DNA of 50,912 nucleotides from an uncultured Candidatus Pelagibacter sp. (GTDB taxonomy: Bacteria > Pseudomonadota > Alphaproteobacteria > Pelagibacterales > Pelagibacteraceae): the NCBI GenBank assembly GCA_905618895.1, contig CAJQTA010000044.1, positions 1 through 50,912 of the forward strand, in the 5' to 3' direction. Under the pieces are notes generated by a model, which searched no databases, was not told the origin of the DNA, and saw only the letters and a program-made list of their open reading frames with translations. Positions 26,961-35,232 of the stretch are shown one piece after another (positions within the stretch are counted from its first letter, which is position 1; every line of letters starts with the position of its first letter). The translations under genes and the position numbers were made by a program.

Positions 26961-28430
26961 TTATGGTAGACAATCTAGATAAGTATCTAGATCCCATTGA
27001 GTTGTTGCACCTAAAAATTTTTCCCATTCATCATTTTTATACCAATGGAAAACTTTGTACATTTCATCTGGCATAGCTGATTTTATAACCTCATCTTCTG
27101 CTAAACGATTTAAAGCTTCGCCAAGACTCATTGGTAATTTTTTAACTATTTTACCAGCAGCTTGAGCTTCATACATGCTTCTAGACTCAGGCTTTCCTGG
27201 ATCAATATTATTTGTTATTCCATCATCAAAACATTTTAATAATCCAGAACCCATTAAATACGGATTATGCATTGAATCAACTGAACGATATTCAAATCTT
27301 CCTGGCGCAGACACTCTTAATCCACAAGTTCTATTTTGAAATCCCCAGTCAGCATAAACAGGAGCCCAAAATCCCGTATCCCATAATCTTCTATATGAGT
27401 TCACAGTAGAAGAGCCAATTGCGGTTAGCGCACCCAAATGTTTCATTACTCCACCGATAGCCTTTAGACCAATTTTACCTGGTAGCTGAATATCATCAGT
27501 ATCGGGCATAAAGGTATTTGTTCCACCTTCAACGTAAGTAAATACCTCATCCATCCCTGGTAGAGATTTGTGAGATAGTTTATTAACCACATCTTTTCCA
27601 CCTGTCCATAAAGACATATTGGTATGACAGCCACTTGCAGAAACACCCATGAATGGTTTTGTCATAAAACAAGCTATTAAATTAAACTCTCTAGCAACCT
27701 GCGCACAAATTTGTCTATAAGTTGACAGCCTATCTGCATTTCTTAAAACATCATCATACATCCAGTTTAATTCTAATTGTCCTGGTGCATCTTCATGATC
27801 ACCTTGAATCATATCAAAACCCATTGCTCTAGCGTATTTAAAAACTTGCATGAAAACTGGTCTTAGAGACTCAAATTGATCTATGTGATAACAATAAGGT
27901 TTAGAAAAACCTTTACCAGTAGGTGAGCCATCTTCATTTTTAGTTAACCACATCATTTCTGGCTCCGTTCCAACTCTTAATTGGTAGCCATGTTTCTTTT
28001 TAAATTCTTGAGCATGTATTCTTAAATTTCCACGACAATCTGAAGTTAGGTGAGCACCCGGATTATCTCTTTCTTCTCTATTTCTAAAGCAAGTAACGTA
28101 TACTCTTGCTACTTTTTTATCCCAAGGAAGCTGACAAAAAGTTTCAGGATCTGGTATACCAACTAGCTCTTTTGCTTCTGGACCATACCCTATATAATCA
28201 CCATGACGATCAACAAACAAGTTTGCTGTTGCTCCGTAAACTAATTGAAAACCCTTTTCACAAGTTCTTTCCCAATGATCAGTAGGAATACCTTTTCCAA
28301 CAACTCTTCCAGTTACAGAAATAAATTGAAAATAAATATATTCAATACCTAGCTCATTGATTTTTGCTCTAACTTGTTTTACTAGCTTTTCTCTTCCTGG
28401 CTGTGCAACATGTTTGTCTAAATCTGTCAT
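26961..28430 (-). CDS. Glutamine-synthetase-family enzyme, second paralog (unknown amine specificity)
   Basis: QGDHEDAPGQLELNWMYDDVLRNADR; MTKPFMGVSASGCHTNMSLW; QNRTCGLRVSAPGRFEYR; SD GGGAGAGA. Confidence 0.87.
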   Translation of the reverse strand: MTDLDKHVAQPGREKLVKQVRAKINELGIEYIYFQFISVTGRVVGKGIPTDHWERTCEKGFQLVYGATANLFVDRHGDYIGYGPEAKELVGIPDPETFCQLPWDKKVARVYVTCFRNREERDNPGAHLTSDCRGNLRIHAQEFKKKHGYQLRVGTEPEMMWLTKNEDGSPTGKGFSKPYCYHIDQFESLRPVFMQVFKYARAMGFDMIQGDHEDAPGQLELNWMYDDVLRNADRLSTYRQICAQVAREFNLIACFMTKPFMGVSASGCHTNMSLWTGGKDVVNKLSHKSLPGMDEVFTYVEGGTNTFMPDTDDIQLPGKIGLKAIGGVMKHLGALTAIGSSTVNSYRRLWDTGFWAPVYADWGFQNRTCGLRVSAPGRFEYRSVDSMHNPYLMGSGLLKCFDDGITNNIDPGKPESRSMYEAQAAGKIVKKLPMSLGEALNRLAEDEVIKSAMPDEMYKVFHWYKNDEWEKFLGATTQWDLDTYLDCLP

Positions 28431-28502
28431 TATCTCTCCCTCTAATGAATTTTTATTTAACGAACCGTAACTGAAAAAATTATTTGTGTCTAGACTTGAA
28501 GT

Positions 28503-29831
28503 TTAGCTCCAAGGGAATGGACTATTTGAAGTAGGGTGAAGTTCACCTTTCTCGTAACGGTTGAATCTAAAAGGTTTTAATAATTCACTTTCAGTTCCAA
28601 GAATTTCTTGTGCAACGAGCTCACCTACACCAATCATTTTATATCCATGGTTAGCATCAGCTATCATATAAACATTTTCTAAAAATCTATCAAAGATAGG
28701 AAAGTTATCTGGTGTCATACATCCAAGACCTCCCGAAGGTCCCTTTCTATACAAACCTGACTTACCTTCAAATCTTTTATGACAGTGAGCTAAAGCTGAA
28801 CACCACATATCATTGAATGCTTCTGTTGTTTGAAACTCAGGCGAGTCAAGTCCGTAAGGATCAATATTTACTTTATCAAAATGTTTATTAACTATATAGG
28901 GAGATGTTCCACCCTGAACACCAAGACCTTCTATGTCTGGCTTATAATAAATTCCCCAAAGTTCGTCTGTAATTAATTTTTTATTTGTGTCAGAATACAA
29001 TGGTGCAGTAGAGTCGACATGCATTACAGGAGGCTGACCACCATTATTCATTCTTAAAAAATCTTTATCAACACCAATAACACCCTCTTGTAGCATCCAA
29101 TATTTCCACATATCTTCTTCATGAAATTTTCCATCTTTTCCTTTAATATTTGCAACTTTTGGAAGCTCTAACATATTCCAAAAATCTCTAACCCAAGGAC
29201 CAGCTCCAACAACTACTTGTTCACACTCAATAATTCCTTTGTCTGTTTCAACTCCAGTAACTGCTTTACTAGTACTACCTTTTTGGAAGCCTGTAACCGT
29301 CACACCCTTAATAACTTCAACGCCGTTTGTAGTAGATTTTTCCTCTAGAGCTTTTATGGAAGCTTTGTTGAATGCATAACCACCTTTTTTTTCATGCAGC
29401 ACAGAAGTTATACCTTGTGCTTGCCAATCATCAAACATACCCTTCATATATTTAGTGCAGTCTGCTTCACCCTCTATAAATTCTGATTCATATCCTATAG
29501 CTTTTTGTTGTTCATAAATTGTAGCAACATCTTCGTGCATAACTTCAGGAGATATTTGTAAGTATCCTACGGCATTATATTTCCAAGCTTTAGGATCACT
29601 TTCCCACACCGATACTGAGTGAGCCATCAACTCTCTCATAGCTGGTTGAAAATAATTATTTCTTATAACACCACAAGCTATTCCACTAGCACCTGCTGCA
29701 GTATCTTTTTTTTCTAGAATTACGATGTCGCCTGGATTTTTATAAGTTTCAGAAAGTTTCCAAGCTGTACTTAAACCATGAATACCACCACCTATAATTA
29801 CAACTTTTGCTTTTTTGGGAAGTGTTGACAT
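28503..29831 (-). CDS. FAD-dependent oxidoreductase (DAO family, SoxB/sarcosine-oxidase-beta-like), stand-alone
   Basis: KVVIIGGGIHGLSTAWKLSE; VILEKKDTAAGASGIACGVIRNNYFQPAMRELM; C-terminal GGLGCMTPDNFPIFDRFLENVYMIADANHGYKMIGVG. Confidence 0.85.
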   Translation of the reverse strand: MSTLPKKAKVVIIGGGIHGLSTAWKLSETYKNPGDIVILEKKDTAAGASGIACGVIRNNYFQPAMRELMAHSVSVWESDPKAWKYNAVGYLQISPEVMHEDVATIYEQQKAIGYESEFIEGEADCTKYMKGMFDDWQAQGITSVLHEKKGGYAFNKASIKALEEKSTTNGVEVIKGVTVTGFQKGSTSKAVTGVETDKGIIECEQVVVGAGPWVRDFWNMLELPKVANIKGKDGKFHEEDMWKYWMLQEGVIGVDKDFLRMNNGGQPPVMHVDSTAPLYSDTNKKLITDELWGIYYKPDIEGLGVQGGTSPYIVNKHFDKVNIDPYGLDSPEFQTTEAFNDMWCSALAHCHKRFEGKSGLYRKGPSGGLGCMTPDNFPIFDRFLENVYMIADANHGYKMIGVGELVAQEILGTESELLKPFRFNRYEKGELHPTSNSPFPWS

Positions 29832-29932
29832 AAAGAAATATTATTTTTTTGGACAAAAAAGAATACAATTTTTTTTAGAACTATTAATTATATATATAAA
29901 ATATATACTATAAGCTCTCTTGAAATAAGCAG

Positions 29933-30283
29933 CTAATAACTTATGTTTTTTAATGTATCTAGATATTCTTTAAACTCTTTAATAAACGTTTCGCTAGGCA
30001 TTATATTCTTTATTCGCTGATCTGTTGAAGTTTTTTCAAGATGAAAGAATCCTTTTTCACAAGCTTCATTAATTATTAAAGCAGATTTTGGTCTAGAAGT
30101 TTTAAAAAGTTTTGTTTTTAAACTTTCAACAGACAATTTTTCATTTAGTTTATATGCAGACATTACTAATAACATCATATGATAGTGAGAGGGTGACTTT
30201 CTAAAAAAATAGTTACTTGAAGTATGTGACTGCTTCATTTGATCTTCCCAAAAATTTAATAAATTCTTGCTGCTATCAGACAT
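29933..30283 (-). CDS. 116-aa protein, possible MarR-like winged-helix regulator
   Basis: SRPKSALIINEACEKGFFHLEKTSTDQRIKNIMPSETFIKEFKEYLDTL resembles a MarR recognition helix plus wing; 2 nt downstream of tdm. Confidence 0.45.
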   Translation of the reverse strand: MSDSSKNLLNFWEDQMKQSHTSSNYFFRKSPSHYHMMLLVMSAYKLNEKLSVESLKTKLFKTSRPKSALIINEACEKGFFHLEKTSTDQRIKNIMPSETFIKEFKEYLDTLKNISY

Positions 30284-30285
30284 TG

Positions 30286-32613
30286 TTAAGCTCTAACTCT
30301 TGATTTTGTTGGATCATAGAAAGGGAAGGGAACTACCTTTGCTCCAATTCTTTTTTGGTGACCATCAAGTTTACCCACCTCAACCTCAGTTCCAATTTCT
30401 GAATATTTTACATCAATTCTACAAAGTGCAATATTTTTACCAAGTTTAGGTGATAGCATTCCACTGGTTATTGTGCCAATTTGCCCTCGGCCTACATGAA
30501 CACAGTCTCCATTTACTGCTGGCTCGTGACCAACTAACTCTAAACCAATTAATTTTTTTTGTGGGTTGGCTTTTCTTTTAATTAATTCTTCTTTACCTAT
30601 AAAATCATCTTCTTTAGTTTTTAGAGGAACGGTAAAACTAATTCCAGCTTCGAAAGGATCCGTTTGATCGTCAAATTCATAACCATAAAAGATAAGTCCA
30701 GCTTCAATACGAAGCATATCTAAAGCTTCCAAGCCTAAAGGGGTAATATCAAATTCTTGTCCAGCTTCCCAAACTCTATCCCAAACTTCAGGAGCGTCTT
30801 TTGGGTGACACCATATTTCATACCCAAGCTCTCCAGTATAACCTGTTCTTGATATAACAATTGGTGTTCCAGTCTCATGATCTATTCTTGCAATATTGAA
30901 TCTAAACCACCCAAGCTCAGTAATTGATGGCTGTACTGGAGGTGTCCATACAAATTTTTCTAAAATTTTTCTACTATTAGGTCCTTGAACTGCAATGTTG
31001 TGAATATGATCTGTTGCTGATTTAATCCAGACTTTATAATTTTTCTTTTTAGCCTGTTCTTTCAACCATTCACCACTGTACTCGTCTCCACCTATCCATC
31101 TAAAATTATCTTGTCCTAACTTAAATAATGTACCGTCATCTAGCATGCACCCATTTTCATAACACATTGCAGTATAAACCACTTGCCCAACTGATAATTT
31201 TTTAACATTCCTTGTAAGAGTGTATTGCATTAAATTTTCTGCATCTGGACCCAAAATTTCAAACTTTCTAAGCGGTGAAAGATCTGTTGCTATCGCACTT
31301 TCTCTACATGCTGTATATTCTCTTATAGTTCCGGAGTTAGTAAAATTATTAGCAAGCCAAAAACCTTTATACTCAACAAAGTTTCTTGTTAGCTCAGAGG
31401 TTTTTTTATGAAAACCTGTTTCTTGTGTTAATTTTGGTTCTGAATCTGTTTTCATTCTAAATGCTATAGCTTTTGAATATTTTTTTTCCTTAGGATAAGT
31501 CCTAACAAAGATATCAGTAGGATTCCAGCCATTTGCACCATCAACATCGCATGGACAAGCAGAAGAAATACACGTTAGATCTTTTAAAGCTTTAAATAAA
31601 ACATAATCACCCGGTCTAGACCAAGGCTCATCAAAGGAAGCAACATTATTACTATCTATAGCTGTATTAAAAAAAAGATTTATAGCTGACCAACTTTTCT
31701 GTGAATTAATATCATATTTACTTAATCCATTATTAAAATTGTCAGTACAGTTAATGTGCCCCATGTAACCCATATCCTCATAATACTTAGAGGTACAAGC
31801 AAGATTAAAAGTGTCATGTCTTCCAACGGTATCCCTTACAACTTCTATCATTGCCTCATGATTGCTATCATAAAACTTTGAAAATAATCCTGGTCCTGGA
31901 TAAGCTCCACCCATGAATGTTCGGGTTGCCTTATCGTCTATAATACTTTGAACACCATCATTTAATTTACGAGTATCAAAAGCTAAAAAATCAGAACATT
32001 GTCTTCCACCAGGATCAATAATTTGAATGTACTCACCAGCTTTTACCTCATATGTTTCAGCCGTTCTTCTTTTTATAAGTTGTTCAAAAATTGGATCACT
32101 AAGTGGATCTGGTAAAATAAACTGCTCATCTGACTCAATAAATTTAGCTTTATTTAAAAAAATCGTTAAATCTGTTGGTGGATTTTGTTCATGGACATTC
32201 ATTGCATCACTTGGTGCAGCAATCATAACAACACATTTATCTTTTGAGATTAAGGTCATTTTTTCACCCATCAAACAATCTTTGCTAAAAACAATTGATG
32301 ATTTAGCTTTACTAAGATCTAAGTTTTTCTTTTTAAATAGTCTTGAAATTTTTTCATCATTAGAAATAGTTTTTTTTGAAAAATCTGCATTTGCATTTTC
32401 TCTTAAGTTTAAAATTGATAAATCTGATTTACCTTTTGAATTGAAAACAAGTATTTCACAAGTTTGTCTTCCTTCTTCATTAATGATTTCTAGTTTATCT
32501 TCTGGTGAAACCTCTATCACAGAGAGACCACCACCTTTTACAAAGTATCTTTCAACCCCTGGTGGTAAAGTTCTTAATCCCGGATTTCTTATATCTTTAC
32601 TAGTATGTAGCAT
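30286..32613 (-). CDS. tdm: Trimethylamine-N-oxide demethylase (DUF1989-type N-terminus + GcvT-like C-terminus)
   Basis: N-terminal PGGRQCSDFLAFD, GHINCTDNFNNG, SSACPCDVDGANG; C-terminal GcvT-like GPDAENLMQYTLTRNV, SRTGYTGELGYEIW, LGLEALDMLRIEAGL; next to Tmm/Tmo genes. ATG at 32613 (track start at 32619 is TTG). Confidence 0.85.
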   Translation of the reverse strand: MLHTSKDIRNPGLRTLPPGVERYFVKGGGLSVIEVSPEDKLEIINEEGRQTCEILVFNSKGKSDLSILNLRENANADFSKKTISNDEKISRLFKKKNLDLSKAKSSIVFSKDCLMGEKMTLISKDKCVVMIAAPSDAMNVHEQNPPTDLTIFLNKAKFIESDEQFILPDPLSDPIFEQLIKRRTAETYEVKAGEYIQIIDPGGRQCSDFLAFDTRKLNDGVQSIIDDKATRTFMGGAYPGPGLFSKFYDSNHEAMIEVVRDTVGRHDTFNLACTSKYYEDMGYMGHINCTDNFNNGLSKYDINSQKSWSAINLFFNTAIDSNNVASFDEPWSRPGDYVLFKALKDLTCISSACPCDVDGANGWNPTDIFVRTYPKEKKYSKAIAFRMKTDSEPKLTQETGFHKKTSELTRNFVEYKGFWLANNFTNSGTIREYTACRESAIATDLSPLRKFEILGPDAENLMQYTLTRNVKKLSVGQVVYTAMCYENGCMLDDGTLFKLGQDNFRWIGGDEYSGEWLKEQAKKKNYKVWIKSATDHIHNIAVQGPNSRKILEKFVWTPPVQPSITELGWFRFNIARIDHETGTPIVISRTGYTGELGYEIWCHPKDAPEVWDRVWEAGQEFDITPLGLEALDMLRIEAGLIFYGYEFDDQTDPFEAGISFTVPLKTKEDDFIGKEELIKRKANPQKKLIGLELVGHEPAVNGDCVHVGRGQIGTITSGMLSPKLGKNIALCRIDVKYSEIGTEVEVGKLDGHQKRIGAKVVPFPFYDPTKSRVRA

Positions 32614-32665
32614 TGCCAATGTAAATTTTAATAATTCTAAGTTAGCATAATATAATCAAAGGGGA

Positions 32666-32694
32666 TTGACTATAAATTTAAATGGGAACATACT
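32666..32694 (+). promoter_or_regulatory. Candidate sigma70-like promoter for tmoX
   Basis: TTGACT - 17 nt - CATACT upstream of an SD and the tmoX ATG. Confidence 0.3.
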
Positions 32695-32727
32695 TGAATA
32701 AACATAATGTTAAGGAGAGAGAATATA

Positions 32728-33672
32728 ATGAAAAAAATAATATCATTAATATCTGCTCTAGTAATTTCAGTAGTAAGTTTATCTGGAGTTTCTAACGCAG
32801 CAGATAGTAAAAAACCCATCGTAATTGCAACTCATAACTGGTCATCACAGATTGTAATGGCATATGTTATTGGTGGAATTTTCGAAGAAATGGGAAATAA
32901 CGTGAAATATGTAAACACAGACTCACAAGCTGTTTACGAGTCAATTCGTATAGGTGATGTAACTCTAGCACACGAAGTTTGGGAATCTGCTTTTGGTAAA
33001 TCATTTACTACAGCTGTTGAAAAAGGCGGTATAGTTGATTGGGGTGATCATGAAGCGAGAAGTCTTGAAGACATGGGATATCCAAACTGGGTTACTGACA
33101 AAGGGTTATGTCCAGGTCTTCCAGATTGGACTGCTTTAAAAAATCCTGATTGTGCCAAAAACTTTACAACACCTGACTCAGGTGGAAAAGGTCGTTGGTT
33201 AGAAGGACCGCAAACTTGGCACCAAGATTTAATGCCTCAGCGTATGACAGCGCTTGGACTAGACGATCTATGGACAGTTAAATTTGCTGGAAGTGCTGAT
33301 GCACTTTGGGCAGAATTAAAAGCAGCTGAAAAAGAAGGAAGAGGAACTATAATATTCAACTGGACACCAAACTTTACAGATGGTGCTGGTTTTACATTTA
33401 TAGACTTCCCTCCATACTCTGCAGGTTGTAGACCAGAAGATGGTGGTGATGGAAAATGTGGATCGCCAGATGGTTATTTGAAAAAGGCTGTAAATGCAGA
33501 CTTTCCAAAAACTCATCCATCAGCAGCAAAAGCGTTTAAGAAAATGGCATTTTCTACAAGTCATATTGGAGCAATGGCAGCTTTAGTTGACCTTGAAAAA
33601 ATGACTCATGAAGATGCAGCTAAAAAATGGTTAGCCGACAATAAAAAGGTTTGGAAAGCTTTTATTAAATAA
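32728..33672 (+). CDS. tmoX: ABC transporter substrate-binding protein (OpuAC/ProX-type; probable TMAO-binding)
   Basis: Signal peptide MKKIISLISALVISVVSLSGVSNAAD; THNWSSQIVMAYVIGGIFEEMG; ATG at 32728 is preceded by AAGGAGAGAGA, so the listed 32707 start lies upstream of the SD. Confidence 0.82.
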   Translation: MKKIISLISALVISVVSLSGVSNAADSKKPIVIATHNWSSQIVMAYVIGGIFEEMGNNVKYVNTDSQAVYESIRIGDVTLAHEVWESAFGKSFTTAVEKGGIVDWGDHEARSLEDMGYPNWVTDKGLCPGLPDWTALKNPDCAKNFTTPDSGGKGRWLEGPQTWHQDLMPQRMTALGLDDLWTVKFAGSADALWAELKAAEKEGRGTIIFNWTPNFTDGAGFTFIDFPPYSAGCRPEDGGDGKCGSPDGYLKKAVNADFPKTHPSAAKAFKKMAFSTSHIGAMAALVDLEKMTHEDAAKKWLADNKKVWKAFIK

Positions 33673-33694
33673 GGATAAAAGTTATTAAATTAAG

Positions 33695-33727
33695 ATCTCT
33701 CCCAACAATGTTGGGGGAGATTTTTTT
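33695..33727 (+). terminator. Strong rho-independent terminator after tmoX
   Basis: ATCTCTCCCAACA-A-TGTTGGGGGAGAT (one G:T wobble) followed by a T run. Confidence 0.88.
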
Positions 33728-33774
33728 AAATGGGGTGCCCTCGCACAAATTTAAACCATGGACATATTAATTAA

Positions 33775-34218
33775 ATGATAAAATTTTTTTTATATATATC
33801 TCTTAGCTTATTAGCTTTTACTTTATCTTTTGCAAAAAATGTAAATATACAAGAAGATATTAAAATTGGATTTGTATGTGAGCTAGAAAAGAAAATACTT
33901 AAGAATTCAGAATATAATTATAAAACTTTTTTAGCCAAAGATTTAGAAAGTAAAAATTTAGATAAATTTGAAATTGATGCAAAACAGCCTGAAACACTTT
34001 TGATTAATGGATTGTCATTGTTCCTCTCAAAAACTTCAAAATTTGATGTCAAAGTTGTAAATAAAGACATAGTTTTATTTAAAGCTTTTGATAAAGATAA
34101 AAATTATTCAGAGTCAGGAATAATTAATAGAAAATCGGGTGAACTAGTTCATGAAATTACAATGGGTTTAAAAACCGATAACTTAGAAAAATATATTTCT
34201 TTCTATTCATGTAGCTAA
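33775..34218 (+). CDS. Secreted hypothetical protein
   Basis: Signal peptide MIKFFLYISLSLLAFTLSFAKN; no recognised domain. Confidence 0.55.
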   Translation: MIKFFLYISLSLLAFTLSFAKNVNIQEDIKIGFVCELEKKILKNSEYNYKTFLAKDLESKNLDKFEIDAKQPETLLINGLSLFLSKTSKFDVKVVNKDIVLFKAFDKDKNYSESGIINRKSGELVHEITMGLKTDNLEKYISFYSCS

Positions 34219-34227
34219 AATTAAAAA

Positions 34228-34602
34228 ATGAAAAAATATTTTTTTTATACAACTTTATGTTTTTTAATAATGACTTCTGTATCAGCTCGAAAGACAGGTT
34301 GTGAAGGAAATTGTGAAAATGGTTTTGGTAAATGGACTTATACAGACAACACAGTTTATGAGGGGAATTGGGTTAGTACACAAAAGCATGGGCAAGGTGT
34401 TGAAACTTGGCCTAATGGATATATCTACAAAGGTGAATTTAAAAATAGTGTGTGGAGTGGAAAAGGAATTTTAACTTTTCCAGATGGATCAAATTACGAA
34501 GGTGAATGGGATAATGGTTTCATGAATGGAGAGGGAAAGTTTACTTGGTCCGATGGAAAAGAGAAAAAAGGAACTTGGAAAAATGGCAAATTACAAGAAT
34601 AA
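34228..34602 (+). CDS. Secreted MORN-repeat protein
   Basis: YEGNWVSTQKHGQGVETWPNG / YKGEFKNSVWSGKGILTFPDG / YEGEWDNGFMNGEGKFTWSDG repeats; signal peptide. Confidence 0.88.
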   Translation: MKKYFFYTTLCFLIMTSVSARKTGCEGNCENGFGKWTYTDNTVYEGNWVSTQKHGQGVETWPNGYIYKGEFKNSVWSGKGILTFPDGSNYEGEWDNGFMNGEGKFTWSDGKEKKGTWKNGKLQE

Positions 34603-34607
34603 TTAAA

Positions 34608-35165
34608 ATGATGTCACAAAATAGATATTTAAAAAAACTAGAAATGTTATCCGCACCAGTTAGACAATTTAGTGGTCTTGTTATTGTAACAGTTATTGTA
34701 ATCTTATCTTTTGCTATTTTGAATATTTTTTTTGGTCAAGGTGATGAATTAGTTGCAAAAATGAAAAAAGAAGATGAAAGAATTGCAGAAGCAAACAAGC
34801 TAAGTAAACTGATTTCAAGTCTTCCATCAGGTCTTCTAGTATTCTACGAAGGTACCGATCATTATAAATTGTCAGAAGAGCTGTATGAAACAGTTTGTAA
34901 TGTAACAAAACTTATTCCCCAACGTGCTGTTATGGGTGCTAATTTAATAAATTTTAAAGCTAAACAAATTTATACTAATAATGGCAATTTAATTGATGAA
35001 ACATTTGTTAAGTGGGACAAGGAGAATAACAGATGTATTGCTGGTTTTGTTTTAAGTGGAAGTCTTGATAGTGGAGAAAATGAAAAAATTACCGTTAGTG
35101 GTCAGGTTTTAAATTTTTTAAGTACTGGAATTGATACAAGAGTTTATTTTATTAAAAATTTTTAA
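34608..35165 (+). CDS. Hypothetical protein with one N-terminal TM segment
   Basis: MMSQNRYLKKLEM...VTVIVILSFAILNIFF; start revised from 34545, which overlaps the MORN gene. Confidence 0.6.
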   Translation: MMSQNRYLKKLEMLSAPVRQFSGLVIVTVIVILSFAILNIFFGQGDELVAKMKKEDERIAEANKLSKLISSLPSGLLVFYEGTDHYKLSEELYETVCNVTKLIPQRAVMGANLINFKAKQIYTNNGNLIDETFVKWDKENNRCIAGFVLSGSLDSGENEKITVSGQVLNFLSTGIDTRVYFIKNF

Positions 35166-35232
35166 GGAGGAAAACAACAAGTATAAATAATATAAAAAGT
35201 GTTTTTTATTTTTATTTCGTATAACTTGTTAA
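35164..35232 (+). promoter_or_regulatory. Possible split ribosome-binding site: AAGGAGG separated from ATG by a hairpin
   Basis: AAGGAGG 35164-35170; AACAAGT 35176-35182 pairs with ACTTGTT 35224-35230; ATG 35233. Confidence 0.35.

Noticed and set aside
32027-32650. 207-aa plus-strand ORF antisense to tdm
   Set aside because: Low-complexity Ser/Phe/Leu-rich composition typical of an antisense frame; the opposite strand has clear Tdm motifs.
32650-32727. Riboswitch in the tmoX leader
   Set aside because: The leader is short and A/T-rich, with no stable paired structure that could be drawn by eye.
34545-34607. N-terminal extension of the 206-aa ORF into the MORN gene
   Set aside because: Overlaps the MORN CDS out of frame (MVRWKREKRNLEKWQITRIIK); the ATG at 34608 is more plausible.
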